A DNA stretch of 24,880 nt, taken from the NCBI GenBank assembly GCA_050954885.1, contig JBPBPI010000148.1, forward strand, positions 1 to 24,880, given 5' to 3'. Below the pieces are notes generated by a model. It was not told where the DNA came from, searched no databases, and saw nothing but the letters and a program-made list of their open reading frames with translations. Both the position numbers and the translations under genes were made by a program. This stretch comes from JBPBPI01 sp050954885 (GTDB taxonomy: Bacteria; Pseudomonadota; Alphaproteobacteria; Caedimonadales; Caedimonadaceae). Position 1 is the stretch's first letter; the number at the start of each line of letters is the position of its first letter. Shown here in pieces: positions 16,778 to 24,433 of this stretch.

Positions 16778-18481
16778 TTAAAATTTTATATTGCGAAAAA
16801 AAGGATCACTAGGTTCAGGTTCGACCTCATAGGGTACAAACCCTAACATAGGTCCGATACGACTGATGATACGTCCGCCGATGGGGGCTGCGTTCCAACC
16901 TGCGTTGTTATAGCCATATGTTTTTTGAAGTCGCTTGGGATCTTCTAACATGACATAGATAATATAACGTGGATCGGTCATCGATTTCCCCAAGACGCCA
17001 ACAAAGTTGGTGCGCACTTTATCTTTTTGATACCCGCGCCCCACTTGCAAGTTACTGGTGCCGGTTTTGGCAAAAATATAATAACCGGGAGTATTGGCTT
17101 TTCGTCCCGTGCCATGAGTGACGACAAATCGCATCAGTTGTAACATTTTTTGAGAGACATCTTCTGTAATCACGCGTGTGTCATGCACCGGCAAACTTGG
17201 TTGATACAATAAGGTTGGTTTCTGATAATGACCATTGACAATGGTGCTGATGCCCAGCATGGCTTGTAAAGGGCTGATTGATAGACCGTATCCATAAGAA
17301 ATCGTGATCGTAGTCGAATCCCGCCATACTTTGGGGATCATGGGCGCACCCACCTCAGGCAATTCAAAACGTGGTGTTTGAAGATAGCCTAACTTTTCCA
17401 TAAAATCACGTTGCTTTTCAGCCCCTGTTGCCAAGGCCATACGCGCAGATCCAATATTGGATGAATAGACAAAAATTTCAGCCACATTCATCCAGGTGTT
17501 TTTACCCTTAAAATCAGTCACCGTAAACCGACCTATTTTTAAAGGATGAGTGGCATCAAATTTTGTGCCCAAATTCACTATATTATTGGCCAAGGCCATA
17601 GCAGTGTTTGAGACTTTTAAAATGGATCCCAATTCATAAATCCCTAAGGTAACTTTATTAAATAATTCTTCTTCTGTGGCATTGGTGGGATGATTGGGGT
17701 CAAAGTCAGGCAAAGATACCATGGCCATAAGCTCACCCGTTTGTGAATCTAAAATCGCCCCACATCCGGCGATGGCACCAAATTCTTCAATTCCTTTGGC
17801 TACTTCATCGCGAACAATATGCTGCAAGCGCAAATCCATACTCAGGCGTACCGGTTCAGGCTGAGAACTTAAGACAGCATCAAGTCCTTTTTCAATACCG
17901 GCGATACCGCGATTGTCGATATCGGTATATCCCAAAATATGCCCAGCCAATCGGTCATGAGGATAAATGCGGCGTTGATCCCCCATAAAGCTCAAACCCG
18001 GAATACCCAACCGCAGAATTTGATGGCGTTGTATTGGTGTTAAATGACGGGCAATCCAAATAAAAGGACGATCAGATTTTAACCGGTTTAAAGTATCTTT
18101 AGCATTAAGGTTCGGCAACACGGTCAGTAATTTTTGTGCAGCCTCTTGCGGGTCATGAATTTGTTTGGCATTGGCATATAAAGAGGATGTTGTGATGGTG
18201 GTTGCCAACAATTGACCGTTGCGGTCTAAAATATCAGCCCGTCCTGTACGCAGTCCTTTGGTCAGGTCTTGATCGGCAATCGATGGCTCTTCGCCATGAC
18301 GTATGATGGTCAGCTCGACCAACCTTCCAATGATGATTAAAATACCAAAACTGAAGACGGCCGCTGTCACCAAAAGGCGTGTGCGGGCAATATCAAGGGC
18401 TTGTTTAAGCGCGGCTCCAAATTTTTTCTGGGTTGAATTGGGCTGAAAAGGAACAAAGGAATGTGGATTCATTCCACTCAC
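16778..18481 (-). CDS. ftsI: septal peptidoglycan transpeptidase FtsI (PBP3)
   Basis: Class B penicillin-binding protein that cross-links septal peptidoglycan and forms the synthase complex with FtsW. A cytoplasmic tail (1-35) is followed by one membrane anchor (about 36-56), a dimerisation/pedestal domain with RADILDRNGQLLATT (81-95), and the transpeptidase domain. Active-site motifs are present: SILK (286-289, the SxxK nucleophile), SSN (340-342) and KTGT (472-475). The nucleophile motif is unusual, since most FtsI proteins read S-T-F-K or S-x-F-K. The start is GTG at 18481, overlapping the ftsL stop as GTGA. An ATG three codons downstream (18472) is an alternative. Length (567) is normal. 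Confidence 0.96.
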   Translation of the reverse strand: MSGMNPHSFVPFQPNSTQKKFGAALKQALDIARTRLLVTAAVFSFGILIIIGRLVELTIIRHGEEPSIADQDLTKGLRTGRADILDRNGQLLATTITTSSLYANAKQIHDPQEAAQKLLTVLPNLNAKDTLNRLKSDRPFIWIARHLTPIQRHQILRLGIPGLSFMGDQRRIYPHDRLAGHILGYTDIDNRGIAGIEKGLDAVLSSQPEPVRLSMDLRLQHIVRDEVAKGIEEFGAIAGCGAILDSQTGELMAMVSLPDFDPNHPTNATEEELFNKVTLGIYELGSILKVSNTAMALANNIVNLGTKFDATHPLKIGRFTVTDFKGKNTWMNVAEIFVYSSNIGSARMALATGAEKQRDFMEKLGYLQTPRFELPEVGAPMIPKVWRDSTTITISYGYGLSISPLQAMLGISTIVNGHYQKPTLLYQPSLPVHDTRVITEDVSQKMLQLMRFVVTHGTGRKANTPGYYIFAKTGTSNLQVGRGYQKDKVRTNFVGVLGKSMTDPRYIIYVMLEDPKRLQKTYGYNNAGWNAAPIGGRIISRIGPMLGFVPYEVEPEPSDPFFRNIKF

Positions 18482-18801
18482 TTTGCACTGGCCAACGTCA
18501 CAACTTTGTCAGAGGATGTTGAATAAGCTTCTCGCAAAGGAACCTTGTCCATAGATGCCAATTGAACGCCTTGTAAAGGAGCATTAGTTAAATGATTTTC
18601 AACCAATTTCTGCAGACGTCCAGGTCGGTTTAAGCTGCTCCATTCTGCCTTATGAAGGTGAATTGATTCTTCAAGCTGAAAAATTTCTTTTTGTTTGGCA
18701 ATCAATTCTTGTTCAATTGAAATCACATTTTGTTTGATCAAATAGGTTGAAATACCTAAAAATGTGGCAAAGATCATAAACAATAAGGTTGAACGTTTCA
18801 T
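18478..18801 (-). CDS. ftsL: cell division protein FtsL
   Basis: Small bitopic divisome protein that pairs with FtsB/DivIC and FtsQ and activates FtsW-FtsI. The 107 residues comprise a very short cytoplasmic start, one membrane helix (about 5-22), then a periplasmic coiled coil (about 25-58, rich in Glu, Lys, Gln and Leu heptads). A conserved-looking EWSSLNRPGRLQKL stretch follows, as in alphaproteobacterial FtsL. Assignment rests on topology, size and its position between rsmH and ftsI, because FtsL sequences diverge strongly. AGGAG six bases before the ATG is the best ribosome binding site in this part of the cluster. The start overlaps the rsmH stop and the stop overlaps the ftsI start, each by 4 bases. 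Confidence 0.9.
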   Translation of the reverse strand: MKRSTLLFMIFATFLGISTYLIKQNVISIEQELIAKQKEIFQLEESIHLHKAEWSSLNRPGRLQKLVENHLTNAPLQGVQLASMDKVPLREAYSTSSDKVVTLASAK

Positions 18802-19796
18802 AGAATTCTCCTTTCTTCACTGTTAGGGGTTGGTAGGCGGCGTGCGGCGCGTAATTTGGCGGATCGCGCCCGAGGATTAAGACGGCATTCTTCTTCGCCA
18901 GGGACAACGGCACGCTTTGTCATGATTTTAAATACCGGAGATGTCGATGTTATTTGAGGGGGCGCGTAACGCGAGACCGACACATTACCCCCAGACTGTG
19001 TGCGCAGGAAATTTTTTACACAACGATCTTCAAGAGAATGAAAACTGACCACCACCAAACGACCGCCTTCTTTCAAAAGCGAGATGGATTGATCAAGCCC
19101 GCGTTCGAGTTCTTTTAACTCGTCGTTGACGTAAATGCGCAAAGCTTGAAAGGTACGTGTGGCCGGATCAATACCGTCTTTATGCCGTGGGACCACCGAC
19201 CGGACAACATCGGCTAATTCTTTGGTGGTTTCAAAAGATTTCTGTGATCTGACGTCAACAATTTTTCGGGCAATGCGCCGTGAAAAGCGCTCTTCGCCCA
19301 AATTGTAAATAATATTGGCCAGATCTTCTTCTTTGGTATCGTTCACAACATCTGCAGCTGTGGGTCCTTGTTGCGACATACGCATGTCCAGTGGCCCGTC
19401 AAACCTGAAAGAAAATCCGCGGGCGGGATCATCAATCTGAGCCGAGGACACACCCACATCCAAAACAATACCATCGACCGCCGTCATGCCTTCAGCAGAT
19501 AATAAATTGTTCATGGCACCAAAACAGCCTTGTAGCATAGTAAACCTGTCAGGGTAGGCCTGTTGCATCTCTTTGCCATGATTGATGGCCTCAGGATCAC
19601 GATCGATTCCCCAAACTTGTGTATGGGCTCCCGCGTCCAAGATGGCTTGGGTATAGCCCCCGCGTCCATAGGTACCGTCGACAAAGACTTGACCTTCACC
19701 AATCTCTAAGGACTCGATCACTTCTTTCAACAAAACAGGAATATGCGACGGTGCTTTTATATTGGGTAGGTCTAAAGAGACTGAACGCGACATCAT
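18798..19796 (-). CDS. rsmH: 16S rRNA (cytosine-1402-N4)-methyltransferase RsmH (MraW)
   Basis: SAM-dependent methyltransferase that modifies C1402 in the decoding centre of 16S rRNA; it is regularly the second gene of dcw clusters. The SAM loop is VDGTYGRGGYT (about residues 39-49), then GIDRDPEAI (63-71), HIPVLL near the N-terminus, VSFHSLEDRCVKNFLR and the C-terminal NPRARSAKLRAARR signature. The frame stays open 34 codons further upstream (to 19898), but that would overlap mraZ by 106 bases and add residues with no family character. The ATG at 19796 overlaps the mraZ TGA as ATGA, has AGAGGT just upstream, and gives a 332-residue protein of normal size. A second ATG follows immediately (19793). 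Confidence 0.95.
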   Translation of the reverse strand: MMSRSVSLDLPNIKAPSHIPVLLKEVIESLEIGEGQVFVDGTYGRGGYTQAILDAGAHTQVWGIDRDPEAINHGKEMQQAYPDRFTMLQGCFGAMNNLLSAEGMTAVDGIVLDVGVSSAQIDDPARGFSFRFDGPLDMRMSQQGPTAADVVNDTKEEDLANIIYNLGEERFSRRIARKIVDVRSQKSFETTKELADVVRSVVPRHKDGIDPATRTFQALRIYVNDELKELERGLDQSISLLKEGGRLVVVSFHSLEDRCVKNFLRTQSGGNVSVSRYAPPQITSTSPVFKIMTKRAVVPGEEECRLNPRARSAKLRAARRLPTPNSEERRIL

Positions 19797-20260
19797 GCGA
19801 CCTCTGCAATTTTTGGTTTTAAATGCAACAAATTTTGTTGCCCTCTCATACGGGTCCGCGCCGCTGTTTGATGCGTTTGAAACAACGCGGGTTGCCAAAT
19901 TTGAAAGGTGGCACCGCAGCCTACAAAGGCCGTATTCTCGCTAAGGGCCGCATGATCAATGAAATCTTGGGGCAATGTGATGCGTCCGTCTCCATCGATG
20001 GAGATTTGATGCGCATCAGCAAAAATAGTGGCGGCCAAATCATCTTGAGCTTCTGAAAACAAAGCCAGCTGATCCACGCTTTCGCTTAAGTGTTGCAGAC
20101 GCGCCATGGTACAACATTCGATTGTTTGATATCTATGGGATCTGAAGGCAACAAACTGTTGATTTTCTTGCCAATTTAGATGAGTTCGAAACAAGGCTGG
20201 CACCGACAAACGACCCTTGCGATCTAATTTGTTAATATGTGTTGCCAGAAAGAGTGCCAT
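19793..20260 (-). CDS. mraZ: transcriptional regulator MraZ
   Basis: DNA-binding protein of the AbrB-like fold that forms a ring and represses the dcw promoter in E. coli. Two tandem half-domains are visible: NKLDRKGRLSVPALFR (about residues 10-25) and ISIDGDGRITLPQDF (86-100), the second followed by FVGCGATFQIW (112-122). Length (155) is slightly above the usual 140-152. It is the first gene of the cluster. No Shine-Dalgarno sequence is visible: the 20 bases before the ATG hold a 12-bp palindrome instead. About 65-100 bases upstream lies a 10-bp repeat array that could be its own operator. The stop overlaps the rsmH start. Confidence 0.96.
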   Translation of the reverse strand: MALFLATHINKLDRKGRLSVPALFRTHLNWQENQQFVAFRSHRYQTIECCTMARLQHLSESVDQLALFSEAQDDLAATIFADAHQISIDGDGRITLPQDFIDHAALSENTAFVGCGATFQIWQPALFQTHQTAARTRMRGQQNLLHLKPKIAEVA

Positions 20261-20266
20261 GTTGTT

Positions 20267-20278
20267 AAGTAATTACTT
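20267..20278. repeat. 12-bp perfect palindrome just upstream of mraZ
   Basis: AAGTAATTACTT is its own reverse complement and ends 6 bases before the mraZ ATG, where a Shine-Dalgarno sequence would be expected. It could be a regulator site or a weak leader hairpin. In such AT-rich DNA chance is a real possibility. Confidence 0.35.
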
Positions 20279-20324
20279 TGTTTGTTAAATATTCGTATGT
20301 AAAAAAACACATTGTTATATGTTT

Positions 20325-20360
20325 ATGGAATAACATGGGATCTTATGGGAGTCAATGGAG
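20325..20360 (+). promoter_or_regulatory. four-copy 10-bp direct repeat, candidate MraZ operator
   Basis: ATGGAA, ATGGGA, ATGGGA and ATGGAG start at 20325, 20335, 20345 and 20355, each followed by four variable bases, giving a strict 10-bp period on the plus strand. MraZ of E. coli is known to bind TGGGN direct repeats with 5-base spacers upstream of its own gene. The spacing here matches exactly and the core is TGGRN. The array covers the -35 to -10 region of the candidate mraZ promoter, as expected of an autorepressor site. Its orientation is opposite to mraZ. Confidence 0.65.
20327..20355 (-). promoter_or_regulatory. candidate mraZ/dcw operon promoter
   Basis: On the minus strand TTGACT (20355-20350) and TATTCC (20332-20327) are separated by 17 bases, about 67 bases before the mraZ ATG. 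The -35 box is good and the -10 box is weak. Another TTGACG lies at 20384-20379 without a matching -10 box. Support comes mainly from the overlap with the repeat array. Confidence 0.35.
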
Positions 20361-20389
20361 TAAAAGGAATTCACAAAGCGTCAACAGAC

Positions 20390-20398
20390 TTATCCACA
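20390..20398 (+). promoter_or_regulatory. DnaA box
   Basis: TTATCCACA is a perfect match to the DnaA-binding consensus TTATNCACA. It lies about 35 bases upstream of the candidate -35 box of mraZ. Confidence 0.6.
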
Positions 20399-20500
20399 GG
20401 CATTTAATTAACAATAATTATGAATATTCTTAAGAAATCCTAGGGTTTAGATACAATATTTCTTGAATCAAACCAGGATATAAACAAGTTAATAAAAATT

Positions 20501-20509
20501 TTATACACA
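20501..20509 (+). promoter_or_regulatory. second DnaA box
   Basis: TTATACACA is a second perfect TTATNCACA match, in the same orientation as the box at 20390 and 111 bases away, in very AT-rich sequence. Confidence 0.55.
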
Positions 20510-20546
20510 TGCGTACAATTTATAGTTATTTAAATAATTTTTTATT

Positions 20547-20572
20547 TTAATACTTCATTAATAGTTTATTAA
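20547..20572. promoter_or_regulatory. tandem CtrA-like sites (TTAA-N7-TTAA-N7-TTAA)
   Basis: TTAA occurs at 20547, 20558 and 20569, with exactly 7 bases between neighbours. This gives two overlapping matches to the alphaproteobacterial CtrA consensus TTAA-N7-TTAA. The region is AT-rich, so isolated TTAA words are cheap, but three in register are less so. CtrA itself is not encoded in the window. Confidence 0.4.
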
Positions 20573-20638
20573 CAATTTTAAAAGATAATCTATTCATTTT
20601 TGATTGTTGTAACAGAAAACGATGACTTATAGATCATA

Positions 20639-20669
20639 AAAAAAGAGACCTTTTTGGGGTCTCTTTTTT
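20639..20669 (-). terminator. rho-independent terminator of the exported cysteine-rich protein gene
   Basis: A perfect 12-bp stem (20639-20650 with 20658-20669) with a GAGACC core closes a 7-base loop and is flanked by A and T runs on both sides. It begins 40 bases beyond the stop of the minus-strand gene at 20709. The U-tract on the minus-strand transcript fits, though the structure is symmetrical enough to work in both directions. Confidence 0.85.
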
Positions 20670-20708
20670 GTTTAAATTATAGAATGATTTACAATCAAAT
20701 TTTAATTT

Positions 20709-21203
20709 TTAGCGTGCTATTACAGAACATGCTTTTTGTAAAGCAGCACCACCATTTGCAGGATTTGCACACAATTTAGTTTGTATAGATTTAGATAATT
20801 TACCAATATGCTGTGTCAAAGCTAATCCTGGATCTTCAGCACCTGCAAGAGTTGGATCTTTTGCTTTAGCTGAATTCAAAGTTTCTTCAGCAATGCGTTT
20901 ACACTTTGCACCTTCTAAATTTTTAGGTCCTGGCATAAAATCATCAACAGCTGTTGGACAATTTTTTAAGGCCCATGCAGCAACCACAGGGTGTCGACAA
21001 AAATTACCCTCTAAAGAGCGAACACTGAATTTACCGCCAAGAAAATTTGCTTTTTCGCAACCTATTTTAACAGCTTTAGAATTTGAGCTGACAAGATCAG
21101 AAAATTTTGTAATAGCTTCGCCAATTACATCAGCATGAGCCGGTTGTGGGGCATAGGCAAAGAGGCAGGCCAAGGCAACAGTGGCGAGGATTTTTCTTTT
21201 CAT
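20709..21203 (-). CDS. exported cysteine-rich protein of unknown function
   Basis: The family is not recognised. The 164-residue product starts with a clear Sec signal peptide: basic MKRK, a hydrophobic core from about residue 5 to 18, and PAHA-DV giving a likely signal peptidase I cut after residue 24. The mature part of about 140 residues is hydrophilic and contains six cysteines (about 49, 69, 82, 101, 145, 159), an even number that suggests disulfides in the periplasm or outside. No lipobox and no membrane segment are seen. The ATG is well supported by GGAG 7 bases upstream. It is a single-gene unit with its own terminator between the dcw promoter region and polA. It could be a periplasmic structural protein or a secreted factor; the sequence alone does not decide. 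Confidence 0.85.
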   Translation of the reverse strand: MKRKILATVALACLFAYAPQPAHADVIGEAITKFSDLVSSNSKAVKIGCEKANFLGGKFSVRSLEGNFCRHPVVAAWALKNCPTAVDDFMPGPKNLEGAKCKRIAEETLNSAKAKDPTLAGAEDPGLALTQHIGKLSKSIQTKLCANPANGGAALQKACSVIAR

Positions 21204-21552
21204 TTTTTATCTCCATAAAAGTTAATACAAGTTTATTTTAGATAGAAAATGGTTAAGAAATTACTAAAATTTGATAAATAATTTTGACATTTTTAATAAA
21301 TTTAAATTTTATAAGCTTTTGAAATAACTTAATAATATTTCATAAAAATAAAAATTTTATTTATGTTATCAATTTAAATAATTTAATCATGATAAACATC
21401 ATTTATTGGAGAAGAATTAATTTCTCAAAATATTTATCCAAAATTATTTTTTTTAAGTTATCTTTTCGCCTCAGTTTTCTTTTTATTTTAAGTGATTTTT
21501 CATCAAAAATATGCAAGATTTACCTATAATTTAAGGGAAAATTTCAATCATC
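21204..21552. other. AT-rich divergent intergenic region upstream of polA
   Basis: These 349 bases lie between two divergent genes and hold no supportable gene. They are extremely AT-rich with many poly-A/T tracts. Apart from the ribosome binding site of the minus-strand gene at the left end and a -10-like box near polA, only single-mismatch versions of CtrA-like (21253-21267) and DnaA-like (around 21433) words are seen, which are not reliable here. Confidence 0.5.
21525..21530 (+). promoter_or_regulatory. candidate -10 box for polA
   Basis: A consensus TATAAT lies 22 bases before the polA ATG. No good -35 hexamer sits 16-18 bases upstream. If used, the leader would be about 15 bases, consistent with the lack of a clear Shine-Dalgarno sequence before polA. 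Confidence 0.4.
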
Positions 21553-24321
21553 ATGACATCTTCATTGCAACATCTGTATCTCATTGATGGCTCAGGCTTT
21601 ATCTTTCGTGCCTTTCACGCGCTCCCCCCGCTGACGCGCGCCGATGGCACACCGGTCAATGCGGTTTTGGGTTTTGTTCATATGCTGATGCGGCTTTTGG
21701 AAAACACTGATGTTGATCATTTGGCCGTGGTGTTCGATTCAGGACGCCGCAATTTTCGCCACGATATTTACCCTGATTATAAAGCCCACCGCCCACCGGC
21801 ACCAGAAGAATTGATTCCACAATTCCCTTTGATCCGCGAAGCGTGTCAGGCTTTTAATGTGGCAACCGTTGAAGCCCAAGGATTTGAAGCTGACGACCTG
21901 ATTGCCTCGTATGCCGCTTGTGCCACTCAACAAGGGGCACGTGTGACCGTAGTATCTTCAGATAAAGATTTGATGCAATTGATCAATGATCAAGTTGACA
22001 TGATGGACCCCATGAAAAACAAAATCATTGGTGTCCCTGAAGTTCAAGAAAAATTTGGTGTGGGTCCCGATCGTGTCATCGATGTTCAGGCGCTTGCGGG
22101 CGATAGCTCAGACAATGTGCCAGGTGTACCAGGTATTGGCCCCAAAACAGCCGCTCAATTGATTACAGAATTTGATACCCTTGAAAATCTTTTAAATAAT
22201 TTGGATCGCATCCCCCAAGCCAAGCGACGTGAGACCCTCGAGGCCCATCAAGATAAGGCCCGCATTTCATATCAATTGGTTCATCTGTCGCGCAATGTAT
22301 CACTACCTTTGCCCCTTGAAGCCTTTAAACGCAAGGCTCCTGAGCGCGAGATTTTGAATCAGTTTCTGACCGATCAAAGCTTTCAATCGCTGTTGTCAAA
22401 AATTGGTCGCCTAAAGACATTGGATAGTTTTTCATCTGCTGTTGCGGCACCCTTGCCCAAAGCTGCCAAAGTTAAAGGCACTTACCATTTGGTCCAAACT
22501 GCTGAGGATCTTAAAAAATGGATCGATGAGGCTCATGTGGCTGGCATTGTGGCCTTTGATTGCGAGACCAACTCCCTCGATCCGTTGAAAGCTGATCTCG
22601 TAGGATTTTCGCTGTCTAGCAAAGTCGGTCAAGCTTGCTATGTTCCGCTGGCCCACAAAGCTGCTCCTGCCCTGACGCTGTTTGATGATCCCACCGATGA
22701 TTCAACCGTGGGTCTGCAAATCCCTTTTCAAGAAGCCCTTGATTTGATCAAGCCGTTATTGTGTGACCCCAGTGTATTAAAAGTTGGTCACAATCTTAAA
22801 TATGATGCCTTGGTATTGGACAAATATGATTTAAATATTTTTCCTTTGGATGACACGATTGTCATGTCGTACAGCCTAGATGGCAGCCAACATGGTCACA
22901 GCATGGACGATCTGGCGAAATTACATTTGAATCATGAGACTATCAAATACAAAGACATCACCGGCGTAGGACGCAAGCAAATTACCTTTGATTATGTCGA
23001 CCTGCCCCAGGCTTGCGCCTATGCGGCGGAAGATGCCGAAGTCACCCTTGAATTGTATCAATTGTTTAAGGCGCGTTTGACCCCTGAACAAACAACTGTG
23101 ATTTATGAAACCCTAGACCGACCAATGATTTCGGTGTTGAAAGACATGGAAAGCACCGGCATCACGGTCGATGTTCAAGCCCTAAGAACCTTAAGCCAAG
23201 ATTTTACCCAACGGTTGAGCGAGTTGGAAAAAGACATTCACCGCCTGGCTGGTCATCCTTTCAACATTGGCTCACCCAAACAATTGGGCGACGTCATATA
23301 TTTGGAACTGGGGCTTGAGGGCGGCAAGAAAAACAAAAGTGGTGCCTTTGCCACGGGTGCTGATATTTTGGAAGAATTAGCCGCCAAAGGTCACGAATTT
23401 CCCGAAAAAGTATTGGCCTGGCGTCAACTCGCCAAATTAAAAAGCACCTATACCGACGCCTTGATGGAACAAATCAATCCCAAGACCGGGCGCGTCCATA
23501 CTACCTATGCCTTGACCATCACATCCACCGGACGGTTGGCATCCAGTAATCCCAATTTGCAAAATATTCCCATCCGCAGCGAAGAAGGACGCAAAATCCG
23601 TGCGGCTTTTGTGGCCAAGGAAGGTTACAAATTGTTGTCGCTGGATTATTCACAAATTGAATTGCGTTTAATGGCACATATGGCCAAGGTTCCCGCCCTA
23701 TTGGATGCGTTCAAAGCAGGCCTTGACATTCACACAGCCACCGCCGCCCAGGTATTTAATCTACCTTTGGAAGCGGTCGATTCTGAACATCGACGTCGTG
23801 CCAAAACCATCAACTTTGGCATCATCTATGGCATGAGTGCCTTTGGACTGGCACGACAACTTAAGGTCCCCACGGGAGAAGCTTCTTTCTTTATCAAAGC
23901 CTATCATGAACGCTATCCCGGCATTCAAGCCTTTATGGATCAGCAAAAGTTGATGGCCCATGAAAAAGGTTATGTTAAAACTTTGTTTGGCCGCAAATGT
24001 TATGTCCCCACCATCAACGATCGCAATCCTATTTTGCGCAACGCCGCCGAACGTCAAGCCATCAATGCCCCCTTTCAAGGAACCGCCGCCGATATTCTTA
24101 AAAAAGCCATGATTATCTTGCATGACGCCTTGAATGCAGGCGGCTACCAATCAAAAATGCTGTTGCAAGTTCACGACGAATTAATTATCGAATGTCCCGA
24201 TCAAGAATTGGCAGAAGTCCAAGCTTTGGCCACCAAAATCATGAGCCAAGCCGCCTATCTCGACGTCTCTCTTTTGGTCGATGCCGGCATTGGTCAAAGC
24301 TGGGCTGAAGCCGATGAGTAA
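21553..24321 (+). CDS. polA: DNA polymerase I
   Basis: Repair and Okazaki-fragment polymerase with three activities on one chain of 922 residues, a normal full length. The 5'-3' exonuclease domain (about 1-290) shows GFEADDL (110-116), SSDKDLMQL (135-143) and GDSSDNVPGVPGIGPKTA (183-200). The 3'-5' exonuclease (about 308-510) keeps its acidic residues: Asp336 and Glu338 in FDCET, Asp418 in HNLKYDAL and Asp494 in YAAEDAE, so proofreading should be active. The polymerase domain has motif A LDYSQIELR (Asp698), motif B RRRAKTINFGIIYG (747-760) and motif C VHDEL near residue 880. The ATG start gives the standard N-terminus; the ribosome binding site is weak. Base composition is visibly less AT-rich than the neighbouring small genes. 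Confidence 0.98.
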   Translation: MTSSLQHLYLIDGSGFIFRAFHALPPLTRADGTPVNAVLGFVHMLMRLLENTDVDHLAVVFDSGRRNFRHDIYPDYKAHRPPAPEELIPQFPLIREACQAFNVATVEAQGFEADDLIASYAACATQQGARVTVVSSDKDLMQLINDQVDMMDPMKNKIIGVPEVQEKFGVGPDRVIDVQALAGDSSDNVPGVPGIGPKTAAQLITEFDTLENLLNNLDRIPQAKRRETLEAHQDKARISYQLVHLSRNVSLPLPLEAFKRKAPEREILNQFLTDQSFQSLLSKIGRLKTLDSFSSAVAAPLPKAAKVKGTYHLVQTAEDLKKWIDEAHVAGIVAFDCETNSLDPLKADLVGFSLSSKVGQACYVPLAHKAAPALTLFDDPTDDSTVGLQIPFQEALDLIKPLLCDPSVLKVGHNLKYDALVLDKYDLNIFPLDDTIVMSYSLDGSQHGHSMDDLAKLHLNHETIKYKDITGVGRKQITFDYVDLPQACAYAAEDAEVTLELYQLFKARLTPEQTTVIYETLDRPMISVLKDMESTGITVDVQALRTLSQDFTQRLSELEKDIHRLAGHPFNIGSPKQLGDVIYLELGLEGGKKNKSGAFATGADILEELAAKGHEFPEKVLAWRQLAKLKSTYTDALMEQINPKTGRVHTTYALTITSTGRLASSNPNLQNIPIRSEEGRKIRAAFVAKEGYKLLSLDYSQIELRLMAHMAKVPALLDAFKAGLDIHTATAAQVFNLPLEAVDSEHRRRAKTINFGIIYGMSAFGLARQLKVPTGEASFFIKAYHERYPGIQAFMDQQKLMAHEKGYVKTLFGRKCYVPTINDRNPILRNAAERQAINAPFQGTAADILKKAMIILHDALNAGGYQSKMLLQVHDELIIECPDQELAEVQALATKIMSQAAYLDVSLLVDAGIGQSWAEADE

Positions 24322-24324
24322 CTT

Positions 24325-24354
24325 AGATAAGACAAATTAAACAATTGTTTATCT
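24325..24354 (+). terminator. weak hairpin after polA, possible terminator
   Basis: AGATAA-G-ACAA-A-TT pairs with AATTGTTTATCT (12 pairs, two bulged bases) around a 4-base loop, starting 4 bases after the polA stop. The stem is AT-rich and no strong T-tract follows, so termination would be inefficient at best. Confidence 0.35.
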
Positions 24355-24433
24355 CATTATTAAAAATTTGTATCTTAAAGAATATGTAATTTTATCTTAA
24401 TAATAATGCTAAAATTACATATAATAAAAATAA

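Larger units (their letters stand above)
20261..20708. other. AT-rich intergenic regulatory region upstream of mraZ
   Basis: These 448 bases hold no supportable gene. Starting from the mraZ side they contain a 12-bp palindrome, a repeat array overlapping a candidate mraZ promoter, two perfect DnaA boxes about 110 bases apart, a run of three TTAA half-sites at 11-base steps, and a terminator belonging to the minus-strand gene at 20709. Large genes on both sides (dcw minus, polA plus) run away from this stretch. Confidence 0.7.

Noticed and set aside
19797..19898. 34-codon N-terminal extension of rsmH
   Set aside because: It lies entirely inside mraZ in another frame, has no family resemblance, and the ATGA overlap start at 19796 with a nearby AGAGGT fits the rest of the operon better.
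21253..21267. TTAA-N7-CTAA as a further CtrA site upstream of polA
   Set aside because: It has one mismatch, and such words are expected by chance in DNA this AT-rich.
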